The position numbers and the translations under genes were made by a program. The notes beneath the pieces were generated by a model. That model was not told the DNA's origin, did not search any database, and was given only the letters and a program-made list of their open reading frames with translations. A DNA stretch of 64,000 nucleotides from Cylindrotheca closterium. Lineage: Eukaryota > Bacillariophyta > Bacillariophyceae > Bacillariales > Bacillariaceae. Shown here piece by piece: positions 42,722 to 52,912 of the stretch. The stretch covers positions 535,873 to 599,872 of the forward strand of contig CAKOGP040000113.1 in assembly GCA_933822405.4 (NCBI GenBank), given 5' to 3'. How positions within the stretch are numbered: position 1 is the first letter of the stretch; each line of letters starts with the position of its first letter.

Positions 42722-43978
42722 ATGGACTTGAAACAATTCTGCGGCCGACGCAATGGACGTCAAATCGCACTAAGCACTTGCGATCCAGAGGTCCATGAAA
42801 AGTCTTGCGATCGTGAATACGACCTCTTTGTCCCCGCCAGCGTTTGCCAGAACATGGACACCAACCAGACGTATATTGGTGGACTCTTGCCGACAGTATT
42901 TGCCGTTCACTGTCAATTCTGCCATGCCAACGACATGTATCACTGGGAGACTGTCGCCACAAAGTATAATTTTGTGTTGGTTGTCCCACACGGATACGAT
43001 GATACCTTTAATGGCCAGCAATGTTGCGGTCATGCCGTCGAAAAAGATATTGATGATGTCGCATTCTTTCAAGACGTCATTGATGATATCAACGATGAAT
43101 TTGATTTCGTCTCTAAAGATATTGTCTATGGTTATGGTCACAAGAATGGTGGATTTATGGTAGCCCGTGCGGCCAACTTGTTCCGAGCCATTGCTCCTGT
43201 TGCTGGATATCACGTAGATCTTCCTAAATTGCACAAACCCGTCGGTCTTTTCTTGCATCACAGCGAAAATGACAAGTCGGCCCGCATCACTGGTTGCTGT
43301 GCGTCCAGCTTGGAGGAGTCGGAGGACCCAAAGATTGATACTCAACAATGTTCGGGAGGTGTTGAAAATCTGTTGGATACCTGTACGTCTGCGCATGAGT
43401 TCGTCCAACACTTTGGAAAACATGTCAACCACTGCGACCGCGGCGAACCCGAAATGATCTTTGAGGATGAGAAACGACAGATTACTTGTTTCCAGCATTC
43501 CAACTGCAAGGCCAATACGACCATGTGCATTCACGCAAATGGCGGTGATTTCAAGCCCGTCAAGGACCGATTCCCAATGACTATGGAAGTGGCTGATTTC
43601 TTTGCCCGAGATGCTTGCTTCTTGTCCAAGGGAAGTTCTTGGGTGACCGATGACCGCAATCCCGAGTGCGTGTGCAAGGATGAAAATAGTACCGCTGTCT
43701 ATTGTCTGAACGAATACCATGTTGGATTTTTCGACAACTTGAATTTGGGCCCTGTCGAAGATTTGCCAATATATATCTCGCTTCCAGTATTTCTTGTGAC
43801 GGTGCTTTTGATGGTTTTTGGAATTTGCCGCATGCGTCGAAAGAATGCTGAAGAAGAGAAATACAAGGACTTTTTCAAGGTGTCAACCGTCGAAATGTCC
43901 GAGATGGGGGACGACGAGGACGAGGACGGCGACGGTACTCCTTCCAAGTTCCGTCGACCGCTGAGCGGAATGATCTAG
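42722..43978 (+). CDS. Pseudo-esterase paralogue lacking catalytic Ser and His
   Basis: Single-exon protein of 418 aa, start MDLKQFCG at 42722, first ATG in the frame. It aligns with the preceding gene along its length: CDREYDLFVP, LLPTVFAVHCQFC, VPHG, QQCCG with IDDVAFFQ, LFRAIAPVAGY and FFARDAC. The nucleophile elbow GFGWSNGG is here GYGHKNGG, so Ser is Lys, and the HRGHF segment is NGGDF, so the His is lost. Hydrolase activity by the usual triad is therefore unlikely. A TM segment (PVFLVTVLLMVFGI, about 350-372) is followed by a basic flank and an acidic ~45-residue tail, as in the active-looking paralogue. It is intact and conserved in structure, which suggests a binding or structural role rather than decay. 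Confidence 0.75.
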   Translation: MDLKQFCGRRNGRQIALSTCDPEVHEKSCDREYDLFVPASVCQNMDTNQTYIGGLLPTVFAVHCQFCHANDMYHWETVATKYNFVLVVPHGYDDTFNGQQCCGHAVEKDIDDVAFFQDVIDDINDEFDFVSKDIVYGYGHKNGGFMVARAANLFRAIAPVAGYHVDLPKLHKPVGLFLHHSENDKSARITGCCASSLEESEDPKIDTQQCSGGVENLLDTCTSAHEFVQHFGKHVNHCDRGEPEMIFEDEKRQITCFQHSNCKANTTMCIHANGGDFKPVKDRFPMTMEVADFFARDACFLSKGSSWVTDDRNPECVCKDENSTAVYCLNEYHVGFFDNLNLGPVEDLPIYISLPVFLVTVLLMVFGICRMRRKNAEEEKYKDFFKVSTVEMSEMGDDEDEDGDGTPSKFRRPLSGMI

Positions 43979-44311
43979 GGACAGCAAAGTATAATTGTCT
44001 GCGACACTCGGATAGCTCAATTTCTTTAGAACAAGCGCTATTCATTTTTAAATCAACGTGACACTATATAGCTTGAACTTTGTAGTTTGCCTTCATGAAC
44101 TTGGCGATATGACATCGACACCGAGCAATTCAAAACATTAGTGAATGAATCGATTCGAGTCCCACAATGACGTGGTTTTCGAATTGTTTTCCATAGTCAA
44201 AAAGACGAAACTCATCACTCTTTTCTGATTCATTTCATATCGCTATCAGCAAACAGATAGATCCAAACCTTTGCTGCTTTTATAAAAATAAGAAGCACAA
44301 CGAAAACGATA
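43979..44311. other. Spacer before fibrillin gene
   Basis: No gene is seen. A TATAAAAATA word at 44281 is only 31 bp from the ATG, so its role as a TATA box is doubtful unless the leader is very short. Confidence 0.3.
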
Positions 44312-45600
44312 ATGCATCGTGATAACAGACTTTCCCTTGCACTCCTCCCATTGTTTGCATACAATGTCCAAGGTTTCTTGATGAACAATCCAGCATCCAT
44401 CGCAAATGGGGTTCGCATGCCCACAATCCGTTTCGCCGAAGCAGAGGACTATTTTGCACCACCAGAAGCTTCTGAAGATGATAAAAGCCCCGAACGTATT
44501 GTCACCAACGGAGATATCGAAGGTGCTCCAATCAAGGCCGAAGAAGCTGAGGCTCCATACGATGTCGAAACCGACGACGAGCCATCTCCAGCGGAAAAGT
44601 TTATGCTCTCAATGTCTTCTGACAAAACGATTATGAAGTTGCTGCAAATGGGATCCAGTACTGGTCGTGGAGAGTTTGCCACTGTAGCCCAAAAGGATCA
44701 AGCCATGGAGTGGATTGAAGCACTTGAAATGGTCAATCCTACCCCCGAACCGTCCAAAAAGACTGAGATGATGAATGGTCGATGGGAACTCTTGTACAGC
44801 AGCACTCAACTCTTTCGCAGTTCTCCCTTTTTCATGGCCGGTCGTGCTGTTTGCTCCACTCCCGAACAAGCTAAGCAATACGATTGGTTCTGTGATATGC
44901 ACCGTGCCGCACTGGCCGTTAGTACCATTGGACAAGTCCGTCAAGTGGTGTCTGATACTCGTTTGGTGTCAGAATTTGAAGTCAAAGTGGGAGCAGTTCC
45001 ATTCCTGAGCGATTTTACTCCCTTTAGCTACTCTGGTGGTCTACCAGTAAGTTTCTTGAGTTTGTTGCAGGTTTTGTTGCTTTTCGATTTCTCAATTGTT
45101 CCTTTTCCTCTGGCTCTCCCTCTAGGTTACTGTTGAAGGTGCGATTGTCAGTTCTGCCGATATCACTCCAACATATGATGGTGAGGGTTGGGAACTCTTG
45201 ATGGATACTGGTAAGTTTAGTTACGGGGAAATTGCGGCGATATCTTTTGGGTTTTATCATTTATCTCATGTTCTTTTATTTGTCCACAGTCGAAATTAAG
45301 GGATCCAACATTCCAGGACTTCGTCGCCTGTTAGACGAAGGCTTGAAGTTAGAGTCTCGCGATTTGGGAAGCTTCCTGGAAGATAACCTTGCCGAGTACG
45401 ACAATCCTCGTCCCGTCTTCCGCACTACCTACCTCAGCGAAACATTGCGCATCAGTCGTGATCAAGATGGGAAGGTCTTTGTGTATGGCAAGTTGAGTGA
45501 TGAGACCGAGCCATCGGATTACAGCACTGTGGAAGCCGATTTGGGGCTCCTCAAACTCTTGGGAGGATTTAATGATGCCGTTACCAAGTTCTACATATAA
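44312..45600 (+). CDS. Plastid lipid-associated protein (PAP/fibrillin)
   Basis: Three exons, join(44312..45046, 45126..45210, 45290..45600), 376 aa, with two 79-bp introns. The N-terminus is a short signal peptide (LALLPLFAYNVQG) followed by Phe, which fits a bipartite plastid presequence. Residues 40-95 are acidic and probably disordered. The fibrillin domain begins with the NGRWELLYSST motif (about 150-160), goes through RQVVSDTRLVSEFEVK and the tiny middle exon (VTVEGAIVS..WELLMDT), and ends with TTYLSETLRISRDQDGKVFVYGK, a signature segment of PAP_fibrillin proteins. Fibrillins bind plastoglobule and thylakoid lipids; the exact subgroup is not clear. A second-domain insertion between the first motif and RQVV mentions FMAGRAVC and is typical of algal members. 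Confidence 0.85.
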
Positions 45601-45839
45601 AAAAACAAAAAGGTTTTGGATATGTTGTAATATTATAGAAGCAGTTTGATCTTTTCCAAGAGCAAGTAATAAGTGCTGACCACTGCGGCAGAACTGAAGA
45701 ACTGATATTGTTTTGTTTTCAAATGCATACATCACGAACGGTGCCAAAAGATATACAGTAGTTCTTCCATTCCGTTTCCCAACTTTTGATGGCAACTAGC
45801 AAGTCATCTGTTCACCATCATCAAAGTATCTTGATTTGT

Positions 45840-47153
45840 TTAGTTGGAGGTGATGCTCTTTCCGTCAGTGACGGCATGAACGGCTTCGGCGACATACTTC
45901 AAGTTATTGTCATTGAGTCCGGCAATGGAGATTCTTCCATCACGGGTAAGGTAAATGGCATATTCGTCGGTGAGTTGATCGCACATTTCGGCCGACATGC
46001 CCGTGTACGCAAACATGCCAATTTGCTCGGTCACATGGGACCAGTCATGCGTGCTACCAGCTTCCTTGATAGCTTCGACCAGACGAGTACGCATACTTTG
46101 GATTCGGTCGGCCATTTGGGTGCATTCCTTGTAGTATTGACCGGTAAGCGCATCGTCAGACAAGACGGTCTTCACAATGGAAGAGCCGTGCTTTGGTGGA
46201 GAAGAGTACATGGGACGAATGATATTCTTCAATTGACTCATCAAAATGTCCTTTGTCTCGGCGTCCTTGCAGACCACACTGAGGGTTCCGCATCGCTCTC
46301 CATAAAGCCCAAAGTTCTTGGCAAAAGATTGGGCCAAAAGCATAGGAAGTCCCTCCTTCATAACGTTGCGCAAAGCTTGAGCATCGGCCTCTGCATCTCC
46401 AGAAGCAAATCCTTGGTATGCAGAATCAAAGAAGATCAAGTGTCCCTTTTCCTTGATAAGATCCATCAAAGCTCTCCATTGCGACGAGTTGGGGTCGCAA
46501 CCAGTAGGATTGTGAGCACAAGCATGAAGCAGGATGATCGAACCATCAGGGGCATCCTTAATGTCGGCAAGCATACCATCCAAATCAAGACGATTGGTGG
46601 AGCGGTCATAGTATCTGTAAGTTTGCACATCCAATCCACATTCACCAAAGATCTTGTGGTGGTTTCCCCAGGTTGGGACGGGGAGGTAAATCTTGTTTCC
46701 CGAGAAGAATTCGGCTAGGAACTTTCCTCCAATGCGACATGCTCCAGTTCCGGACAGTGTTTGAACTCCAGCAATACGTTCCAAAGGGGCATCGGCTCCA
46801 TAGGCAAATTTGAGTGCCTTTTCGACAAAGGCAGCGTCTCCGTCAATGGGAAGGTATTCCTTGTTCTCATTGTTCTCAATCATTTTTCCTTCGGCAGCAC
46901 GGACGGATGGAAGCACCCACGGCTGTCCAGTTTCATCACGGTAGGCTCCAACGCAAACATTGACCTTGCGCTCATCGGTGGACGCTCGGAAATTTTGGGC
47001 GATACCCAGAATGGCATCAGGAGGTCCCATCTCGACGCCATTCCAGATGGTGTCAATGGAAGTCTTGGAGGCTGCTTCAACAGGGAAAGCAGTAACCAGC
47101 AGGGCAGAACTCAGTAGGACCAAAGCAGAGAACATTTGGGAGTTAATTTTCAT
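45840..47153 (-). CDS. Aspartate aminotransferase, probably plastid
   Basis: Single-exon protein of 437 aa. The frame extends to a TTG at 47174; the first ATG is 47153. A hydrophobic signal (FSALVLLSSALLV) ends in TAFPVEA, a textbook diatom plastid cleavage site with Phe after Ala. The class I aminotransferase fold is complete: VNVCVGAYRDE, GVQTLSGTGA, PTWGNHHKIF, HACAHNPTG(C)DP, FFDSAYQGFASG and the PLP-binding Lys in SFAKNFGLYGER. It interconverts aspartate and oxaloacetate with glutamate and 2-oxoglutarate. It ends 239 bp from the fibrillin gene in convergent orientation and is divergent from the next gene. Confidence 0.93.
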   Translation of the reverse strand: MKINSQMFSALVLLSSALLVTAFPVEAASKTSIDTIWNGVEMGPPDAILGIAQNFRASTDERKVNVCVGAYRDETGQPWVLPSVRAAEGKMIENNENKEYLPIDGDAAFVEKALKFAYGADAPLERIAGVQTLSGTGACRIGGKFLAEFFSGNKIYLPVPTWGNHHKIFGECGLDVQTYRYYDRSTNRLDLDGMLADIKDAPDGSIILLHACAHNPTGCDPNSSQWRALMDLIKEKGHLIFFDSAYQGFASGDAEADAQALRNVMKEGLPMLLAQSFAKNFGLYGERCGTLSVVCKDAETKDILMSQLKNIIRPMYSSPPKHGSSIVKTVLSDDALTGQYYKECTQMADRIQSMRTRLVEAIKEAGSTHDWSHVTEQIGMFAYTGMSAEMCDQLTDEYAIYLTRDGRISIAGLNDNNLKYVAEAVHAVTDGKSITSN

Positions 47154-47202
47154 CTTGTTGGGGTGGGGTTGCAATTGAGATATGAGACAATCTTTTCTGC
47201 TA

Positions 47203-47209
47203 CTTTATA
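47203..47209 (-). promoter_or_regulatory. Possible TATA box of aspartate aminotransferase gene
   Basis: On the minus strand this reads TATAAAG, about 50 bp upstream of the start codon, a distance compatible with a TATA box and short leader. No other support. Confidence 0.3.
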
Positions 47210-47453
47210 AGTGCCGACGATGATGTCTTTTCGTCGGTTGTTGGTTGATTGGTTCAGGTTTTGAGTTTTCTGTGACGTGGCTCACATCGACTGCATCATT
47301 GACTAAACTCTCGTTAGTCGGTCGAGTCGAACCGGCCAGCGAACGAACACCAATAACCGTCCATTGACCAATTCAAAAAAATAGCGTTTCAACGAACTAC
47401 CGGTCAGCACAGATTGGTATTATTACAAAAGATTGTCTGTCAATCCAAGAAGA

Positions 47454-48284
47454 ATGGTCTCTCCATCGATATGCGGCGGCTTTCTCAACAACCGCAAGGC
47501 AATGGTTGCCTTCAGCTGGGCCATCGCTACAGCTCTGAACATATTTGGCATAGTTTGTGCGTGTATGTTTCTGATCCAAATCGAGTCACGATTTCGCCGT
47601 TTGGAACGATACTATGAGAGCGACGAATGGTTGTACCAATACCAATACAACCAAAACCAGGGAGACGATGTAGACGAAAACCGGGCTTACGAGGAGGCTG
47701 AAGAATCCCAGCAACAACATATTCTGCTGGCCACAACCAGTACTCAATCGATTGCTTGGGTAGCCTTGTACGTGTTGCTACTTTCAGGAGGTTTGGTATT
47801 CTACGGTTCAACGGCCGTCATTGGATTTACGTCGTTGAATGGGAAGTACATTGCACCTTGTTTCTCGTCAGGTTCAGAAAAGCTGCGACTCGGCATTTTT
47901 GGTGGAGCAGTTGTCGTCTTTTCCAACTTGTTACTCTTAATGGCTGTCATTTTGGGGGAAGTCCGTGTCGTGGACGGCCAGGAACGAAGGGGAGAAGGAG
48001 ACGAACAGCAACACAACAATTCGGAAGATAGAAAGCAATATCGCGTGGAGCGAATTGCTGCTGTTTTGGCTGTCACTTGCATGTTCTTGTCGGCATTGTA
48101 TACAATATTTGCAGTACTTCTGTTTCTGTCTTATGCTGGAGAACAAGCGCCAAAAAGACCCGAAGAACTTGCCGATGGCGAGGGAACAAGACCAGGAAAC
48201 AAGACTCCTCTGGTCAATGATAACAGGACGATACCAACGCTGTCCTCGAATCCAGGCTTTATCACAATAGATCACTCCAATTGA
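47454..48284 (+). CDS. Hypothetical four-transmembrane protein, 276 aa
   Basis: I do not recognise the family. The first ATG is at 47454; the frame opens at a TTG 21 bp earlier. TM segments are near residues 17-40 (AFSWAIATALNIFGIVCACMF), 98-120 (IAWVALYVLLLSGGLVFY), 143-165 (IFGGAVVVFSNLLLLMAVIL) and 205-228 (VLAVTCMFLSALYTIFAVLLF). The first loop is Tyr/Gln-rich (YQYQYNQNQ) and acidic; the loop before the last TM is Gly/Gln/Asn-rich. The layout is tetraspan or MARVEL-like, but without diagnostic Cys patterns. It is divergent from the aspartate aminotransferase across a 300-bp spacer. Confidence 0.65.
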   Translation: MVSPSICGGFLNNRKAMVAFSWAIATALNIFGIVCACMFLIQIESRFRRLERYYESDEWLYQYQYNQNQGDDVDENRAYEEAEESQQQHILLATTSTQSIAWVALYVLLLSGGLVFYGSTAVIGFTSLNGKYIAPCFSSGSEKLRLGIFGGAVVVFSNLLLLMAVILGEVRVVDGQERRGEGDEQQHNNSEDRKQYRVERIAAVLAVTCMFLSALYTIFAVLLFLSYAGEQAPKRPEELADGEGTRPGNKTPLVNDNRTIPTLSSNPGFITIDHSN

Positions 48285-48519
48285 TCATCATAGCGGTTGC
48301 TTGAGAGATGGTAGATCAAAACAGCATCACATCTAAGATTTTACAAAAACGCTTATGTAAAACCAAACACGAAATGACATCCACATTGCATCTAAAAACA
48401 AATGTCTAATTTATAGTCTAATTGAATGGATAACGGATTCATTCGTTCTATCAATCAACACTGCGTTCTACAAATATACACAAATATCGCATCCTACCAA
48501 TGCTAGCATTGTTCACTGG

Positions 48520-49584
48520 TTAGGATGATCCTGCCCACACGGCACACTGTGCTGCCAGCTGTAGTTGGTCTTGACTCGCTGGTAGTGTTGGAATGTAGGT
48601 CATCATCATGGGCGGCACGTTCCAAAAGATGAGGTGAAACACTGTATGTGACCATCCACCAAAGGGATAGGTCGTAAAAACTGCAAAGGCGATGGCCATG
48701 GTAGCATACAGACGCCCAAAGTAGCTATAGTCTCCGTTTTCTAGGATGGGGAGAGTAAAGCACATGATGGATAGCACAAGTCGAGATTGATTGCGTACTG
48801 GAATAATGCGCTTTTCCCATTGCTTGACAATGCAATCCACATTCAAAACCAAGTTCACCAAAAAGAAATCCAATCGACCCGAAAAGGCGTACGACAGCAA
48901 TGCCGAATACACGTGCAACATGCATTGATCCATGCGTCGACTCCAATGATCGATCCGGGCTGTGGACGACAATTTGTGTGCGTAGATGCAATGATAAATG
49001 AATGAAAAGGGCATATGCAGAATCATACTCATGGCACCAGCGATGACAGTTAAGGGCGGCATGGCGTGCAAATTGGGAAGCCATGATACGGATATGCAAC
49101 CGTCTCCTTGAAAATCGCTGCCAATTGCTGCTTCTTGTCTTGTTTCTTGAATCATGGTTTGGCTGAGCCAGGAACCCGTTAGGCAGAATATAGCACAATA
49201 GATTCCAGCGGGAAGAGTGGTCAAACCATTGATCTTTTCTTGAAGAGGCGTCATGTTACCTCGTTTGTTGAGATATTCGGCAGCCTTGGGGTTCATGTGA
49301 GACGTTGTTTCCTCTATCGTCTTCTTGGCGTCACCCTCTTGTTCTGAACTCATGGAGGAAACATCAGAGGAGGAGTCGGATTCGCCATCTTCGTCCTCAG
49401 GTCCAAAAGACTCTTGGAGACCAGGAAGAGAATTAGATTTGCTGAAGAGCTTCATGCTGGCCTTATCTGCTCCTCGGGATGGTTCCAATAACACTGCCTC
49501 CTCAGGAGGAGTCAACATTGCATTTTTTGGCCATTTAGACTCCTCGGTATCATTGTTTCCCAGGCATACCTTGAAGAGCAACAT
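48520..49584 (-). CDS. Multi-pass membrane protein, candidate CREST superfamily hydrolase
   Basis: Protein of 354 aa from the first ATG at 49584. The frame is open upstream to a stop near 49687 without another ATG, so a missing 5' exon is possible. The first ~120 residues are soluble, with a Ser/Glu/Asp-rich stretch; then about seven hydrophobic segments follow. SFIYH after the second or third TM (Ser-x3-His), HWSRRMDQ after it, and GGWSHTVFH near the end (His-x3-His) match the Ser, Asp and two-His metal site of CREST proteins (alkaline ceramidase, PAQR receptors, Per1, TMEM8). Spacing and order fit, but overall similarity is too weak for me to name a subfamily. It may hydrolyse a lipid amide or be a receptor. 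Confidence 0.55.
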   Translation of the reverse strand: MLLFKVCLGNNDTEESKWPKNAMLTPPEEAVLLEPSRGADKASMKLFSKSNSLPGLQESFGPEDEDGESDSSSDVSSMSSEQEGDAKKTIEETTSHMNPKAAEYLNKRGNMTPLQEKINGLTTLPAGIYCAIFCLTGSWLSQTMIQETRQEAAIGSDFQGDGCISVSWLPNLHAMPPLTVIAGAMSMILHMPFSFIYHCIYAHKLSSTARIDHWSRRMDQCMLHVYSALLSYAFSGRLDFFLVNLVLNVDCIVKQWEKRIIPVRNQSRLVLSIMCFTLPILENGDYSYFGRLYATMAIAFAVFTTYPFGGWSHTVFHLIFWNVPPMMMTYIPTLPASQDQLQLAAQCAVWAGSS

Positions 49585-49689
49585 TGTCACTTCGCTCTTG
49601 TTGTGAAGTCGTTCGAGGAAATCTTTGTTTGACAGATCTTGCACTTCGTGCCGTTGTTGCAGGTTGCAGCCGGTCCTTTTGGGCGATTA

Positions 49690-50334
49690 TTCCTGTTGAC
49701 AAAGATGTGAGAATTCGCAACGTGTACGAACTTAATATGTGCGTCGGCGGATCGTCCACGTGGTGGCACTTTTCAGTCACACAAGTGAGTCACGAATGTA
49801 TTGAAAATGCCACGAAATCTGAAATCAAATCGAAAAAGCAGAAACTTATCTTGCATCATCGTGCACGAGAACAAGAATCAAATTGAGTTGAGAAACAATG
49901 ATCCAACAATGGATGGGAAATCATTGTGTTCATTCCTGATTCATGCTGAAACTTACTCTTGTAACGTTGAAAAGATGCAAAAATTCAAGAAATGATTGCT
50001 GTTGTTGGTGGTGAGAATTTCTTAATTGTCGCTCGCGGTTTGTGGAATTAGTCGTTGAATATCAATCGAGCGAAGGCAGGTACTGCTGAGGTAGGCCTAT
50101 TAGCACTGTACAATTTGAAATTGTGAGCTACAATCAGGAGTGATATTCTGACACTCGGTGATGTGATGTGTGATGTGATGTCTTCGCCTGAAAGTTCGTT
50201 CGAAATCAAAATGTGAAGGGTGTCAAGTTCAAGAATCGGATGAGTCGGAAAGAGAATTTCAACCGAACAATGTCACATATCTTTTAATCCGAGATGATAC
50301 TGGAAACGAACTACCATAGTATTCAAAGAACTAA
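49690..50334. other. Divergent spacer before NmrA-like gene
   Basis: About 650 bp with no supported gene. A short GATGTGATGT direct repeat lies at about 50159-50182. Confidence 0.4.
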
Positions 50335-51488
50335 ATGAATATGAAAGTCGGCTTCCTATGCGCAATTATTGTGCTGTTGCATTGCCACTTAATCTTGGCT
50401 CTCTCGTCCCAAGATGCTGTGCTTGTGGTTGGTGCTACAGGTGGAACGGTAAGCAACAATACTTGGTGATCACTTCTTGACAAAATTGAAAATGACTCTG
50501 GCCATTGCCTCACAACTCTGAAATGCCATTTTTTCCCGAACTCATAGGGCAAGCAAGTCCTCAACGGACTCGTTCAGTCAGGATTGAAGCCAAAGAATCT
50601 TCGGGTATTGAGCCGCGATGCCTCCAAGTTGAAGTTTCTTGAAGAGCAAGGATTTGGGACAGTTAAGGCCGATTTGAATGACTGCGATTCTTTGGCAAAT
50701 GCTCTGAACGGTTGCAGCGGTTGCTATCTCCATTCTACCGTCGGTGATACGAAAGAGTTAGATTCCAATGAAGTGCTAGCTGCGAGAAAATTGGCCACTG
50801 CCATGTCGTTGCGAGAGACACCGATGCACGTGGTCTACAATAGTGCTGTGGGTGAAGAAAGTCTCATTGGTTCTCGGAAACAACAGAAGCGTGCAGTGGA
50901 AGATCTCTTTGAAAATGATTTCCCTTCCATCGATTTTACATCACTGCGCAGCAACTTTTTCATGGATCCACTGTGGAAAAAATACACACGGCCGGCTATT
51001 TTGGCAGGGAAATTCACTTTTTGCGTTCCACCTGATACACCTATTCACTTGACGGCGGTTGCGGACATGGGATTTCTAGCGGGAAAGTGTCTCCAGTCGA
51101 TCAAAACAACCAAAAATCGCACCATTAATGTCTCTGGGGATGTTCTGACTCCTGTAGAAATTGCTGCAGCCTTTGCCAAATGTCAAGGGACTCCATGTCA
51201 ACACAGTAAGGGTACCACGATGGCCATTATGTCACGGCTCTTCTTTAAAAGTCTGTGGTAAGTCAATATTTATGTTTGTTGAATATTGATTGAACGCATC
51301 AAATTTACACTCATCCCAATCCAAATCATTCCAATAGGGAAGAGATTGTGTTTCTCCGCAAGACCAGAATAACTACAGATATTGACGATCTGAAACAAGA
51401 GTTTGGAAAAGTCACTTCCTTTGAGGAATTCTTGGACAATTCAGGATGGGCCGATACCTCGCGAACCTACGAAGATCTTTCAAGATGA
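50335..51488 (+). CDS. NmrA-like / atypical short-chain NAD(P)-binding protein
   Basis: Three exons, join(50335..50448, 50548..51257, 51338..51488), 324 aa. Exon 1 encodes a hydrophobic leader (FLCAIIVLLHCHLILA), a Ser-rich junction and the first half of the Rossmann motif; intron 1 splits GATGGT|GKQV exactly within VVGATGGTGKQVL. Further motifs are LRVLSRD, a VKADLND segment, VVYNSAVGEE and the LRSNFFMDPLWKKY segment typical of NmrA-like epimerase/reductase relatives. These use NAD(P) either catalytically or as a redox sensor. The leader suggests entry into the ER, possibly then the plastid. Intron 3' ends CATAG and AATAG are standard. The C-terminal exon has a TDIDDLKQEFGK segment. Confidence 0.82.
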
Positions 51489-51667
51489 AACGGAGCAGAA
51501 GACACAGCCATCCAACGTGATAATGAAGCAATGTAGTGACACAGATTAACTATGGTTACTTTTACTGGTTGTTGCACATTGTTACTTTCCATTCATTCAT
51601 TCATTCATTCTATTCTCCAGTAAATTATCATTCAAACCTTTTTGTTCCATCTTGCTTGTTCAGTTTA

Positions 51668-52912
51668 TTATTTCTTGTTATCATTGTGTTTCTTCCATTT
51701 GGATTGCAAAAAGTTCTTGGCCGCCAAAACCCCCGTCTCCAAAGACTCACCTGCCTTTTGTCCCTGCTGGGCAATCTTTTGTTGTTTGGTTTCGTCTTTG
51801 CTCCACAATTTTCCAATTTGCTTGCCGGCCGTTCCGCCAACCTTACCACCAGTAGAACCGTTATTCTTGTTGTTGTTGCTGTTGTTGTTATTGCTGGCTT
51901 GTGATGCGGTATTTCCTGTTCCAGCAGCAGCATTGTCATACTCTGATGGTGGAGCGGATGCTTGCGGAATTGCTTCCGCATACGCCATGGGTACTTCTTC
52001 TTGTTGTGCCTGAGCACGTGGTGGTGGATGATTGGGCGCAACAAAATCATTGCTGGGAACACCTTGCTGGTTGTACACGGGAGGACTACTAGTGCTACTC
52101 GATGCGGATGGTTTGGAATCCTTCTTTCCAGTGGGTTGGACAAAATCATTTTCTGGCACGGCTTCGGCATTGTAGGTGGCAGCATTCCCCCCATTGTTGT
52201 TGCTGTTCTGATGGGCATCATAGGATCCATGTGGTACTGATGGATTCGTGCTGTTGGTACCGTTGTTATTATTGTTTGCTGATTGAGTGTAATCGGTATT
52301 GTCAAATTTGGCACAACACAGACTAAACATCAGAGCTCCAAATCCAAGAAAGCAAAAAGCCCATCCCAAACCAGTTCCAATCTGTAACATTTGTCCAGTG
52401 GATTCCGGACAAATTTGATCGTCCATAGGAATGTCACTATCAAACATGTTTCCAAAGCCAAGGGAGGATCCCCACGCTTGCACGCACATGAATCCAATAA
52501 ACAGACAGATGTAAATAGCAATCCAAGGATCATTGCACATTAGCCAGGTTGCCCTCTTAAAGGTCGTGTCTCCCATCTCTTGATTGGTAATATCGACAAT
52601 CTTGTACGCCAAATAAAAGGCAGTAAACACATTGACTGCCGCCAGCACCGTATTGACCACCAAATACAGAGACTCCGAACAATCAGGAATCCCACCCACA
52701 GCCGGAATGACCAAAAAGATGGCAGGTCCCTGGGTAAAGAGGGCGACGGCCACAAAGAAAGAAAAGGGATTTCGGCACAAGAGGGAGAAAAAATGATCAC
52801 ATCCCTTGCAAGCGCCACCGCAAGCGTCGTTGCATCCCTTGCAACCCGCAGCGCACAACCTGCAGGGCAGTGCGCAAAGTGCACCAATGGATTTGCACAG
52901 AACAGCTGCCAT
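51668..52912 (-). CDS. Hypothetical Cys-rich tetraspan membrane protein with Asn/Gln-rich tail
   Basis: Single-exon protein of 414 aa, ATG at 52912. I do not recognise a named family. The first 45 residues hold ten Cys in CxxC-like spacing (CRLCAAGCKGCNDACGGACKGC... in short: repeated C-x2-3-C with Gly/Ala), which may be palmitoylated or bind metal. Four TM segments follow at about 50-72, 82-104, 130-150 and 186-208. The second loop has several acidic residues (DSDIPMDDQICPES). The C-terminal half (after about 215) is disordered: poly-Asn runs, Ser/Pro-rich repeats and AYAEAIP / AEAVPENDFV motifs that recur three times (NDFV). The 3' end is near that of the NmrA-like gene, convergent. Confidence 0.65.
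   Translation of the reverse strand: MAAVLCKSIGALCALPCRLCAAGCKGCNDACGGACKGCDHFFSLLCRNPFSFFVAVALFTQGPAIFLVIPAVGGIPDCSESLYLVVNTVLAAVNVFTAFYLAYKIVDITNQEMGDTTFKRATWLMCNDPWIAIYICLFIGFMCVQAWGSSLGFGNMFDSDIPMDDQICPESTGQMLQIGTGLGWAFCFLGFGALMFSLCCAKFDNTDYTQSANNNNNGTNSTNPSVPHGSYDAHQNSNNNGGNAATYNAEAVPENDFVQPTGKKDSKPSASSSTSSPPVYNQQGVPSNDFVAPNHPPPRAQAQQEEVPMAYAEAIPQASAPPSEYDNAAAGTGNTASQASNNNNSNNNKNNGSTGGKVGGTAGKQIGKLWSKDETKQQKIAQQGQKAGESLETGVLAAKNFLQSKWKKHNDNKK

Noticed and set aside
47310..47345. tRNA-like B box (GGTTCGACTCG on the minus strand)
   Set aside because: The last bases depart from the consensus and no A box or cloverleaf can be formed around it.
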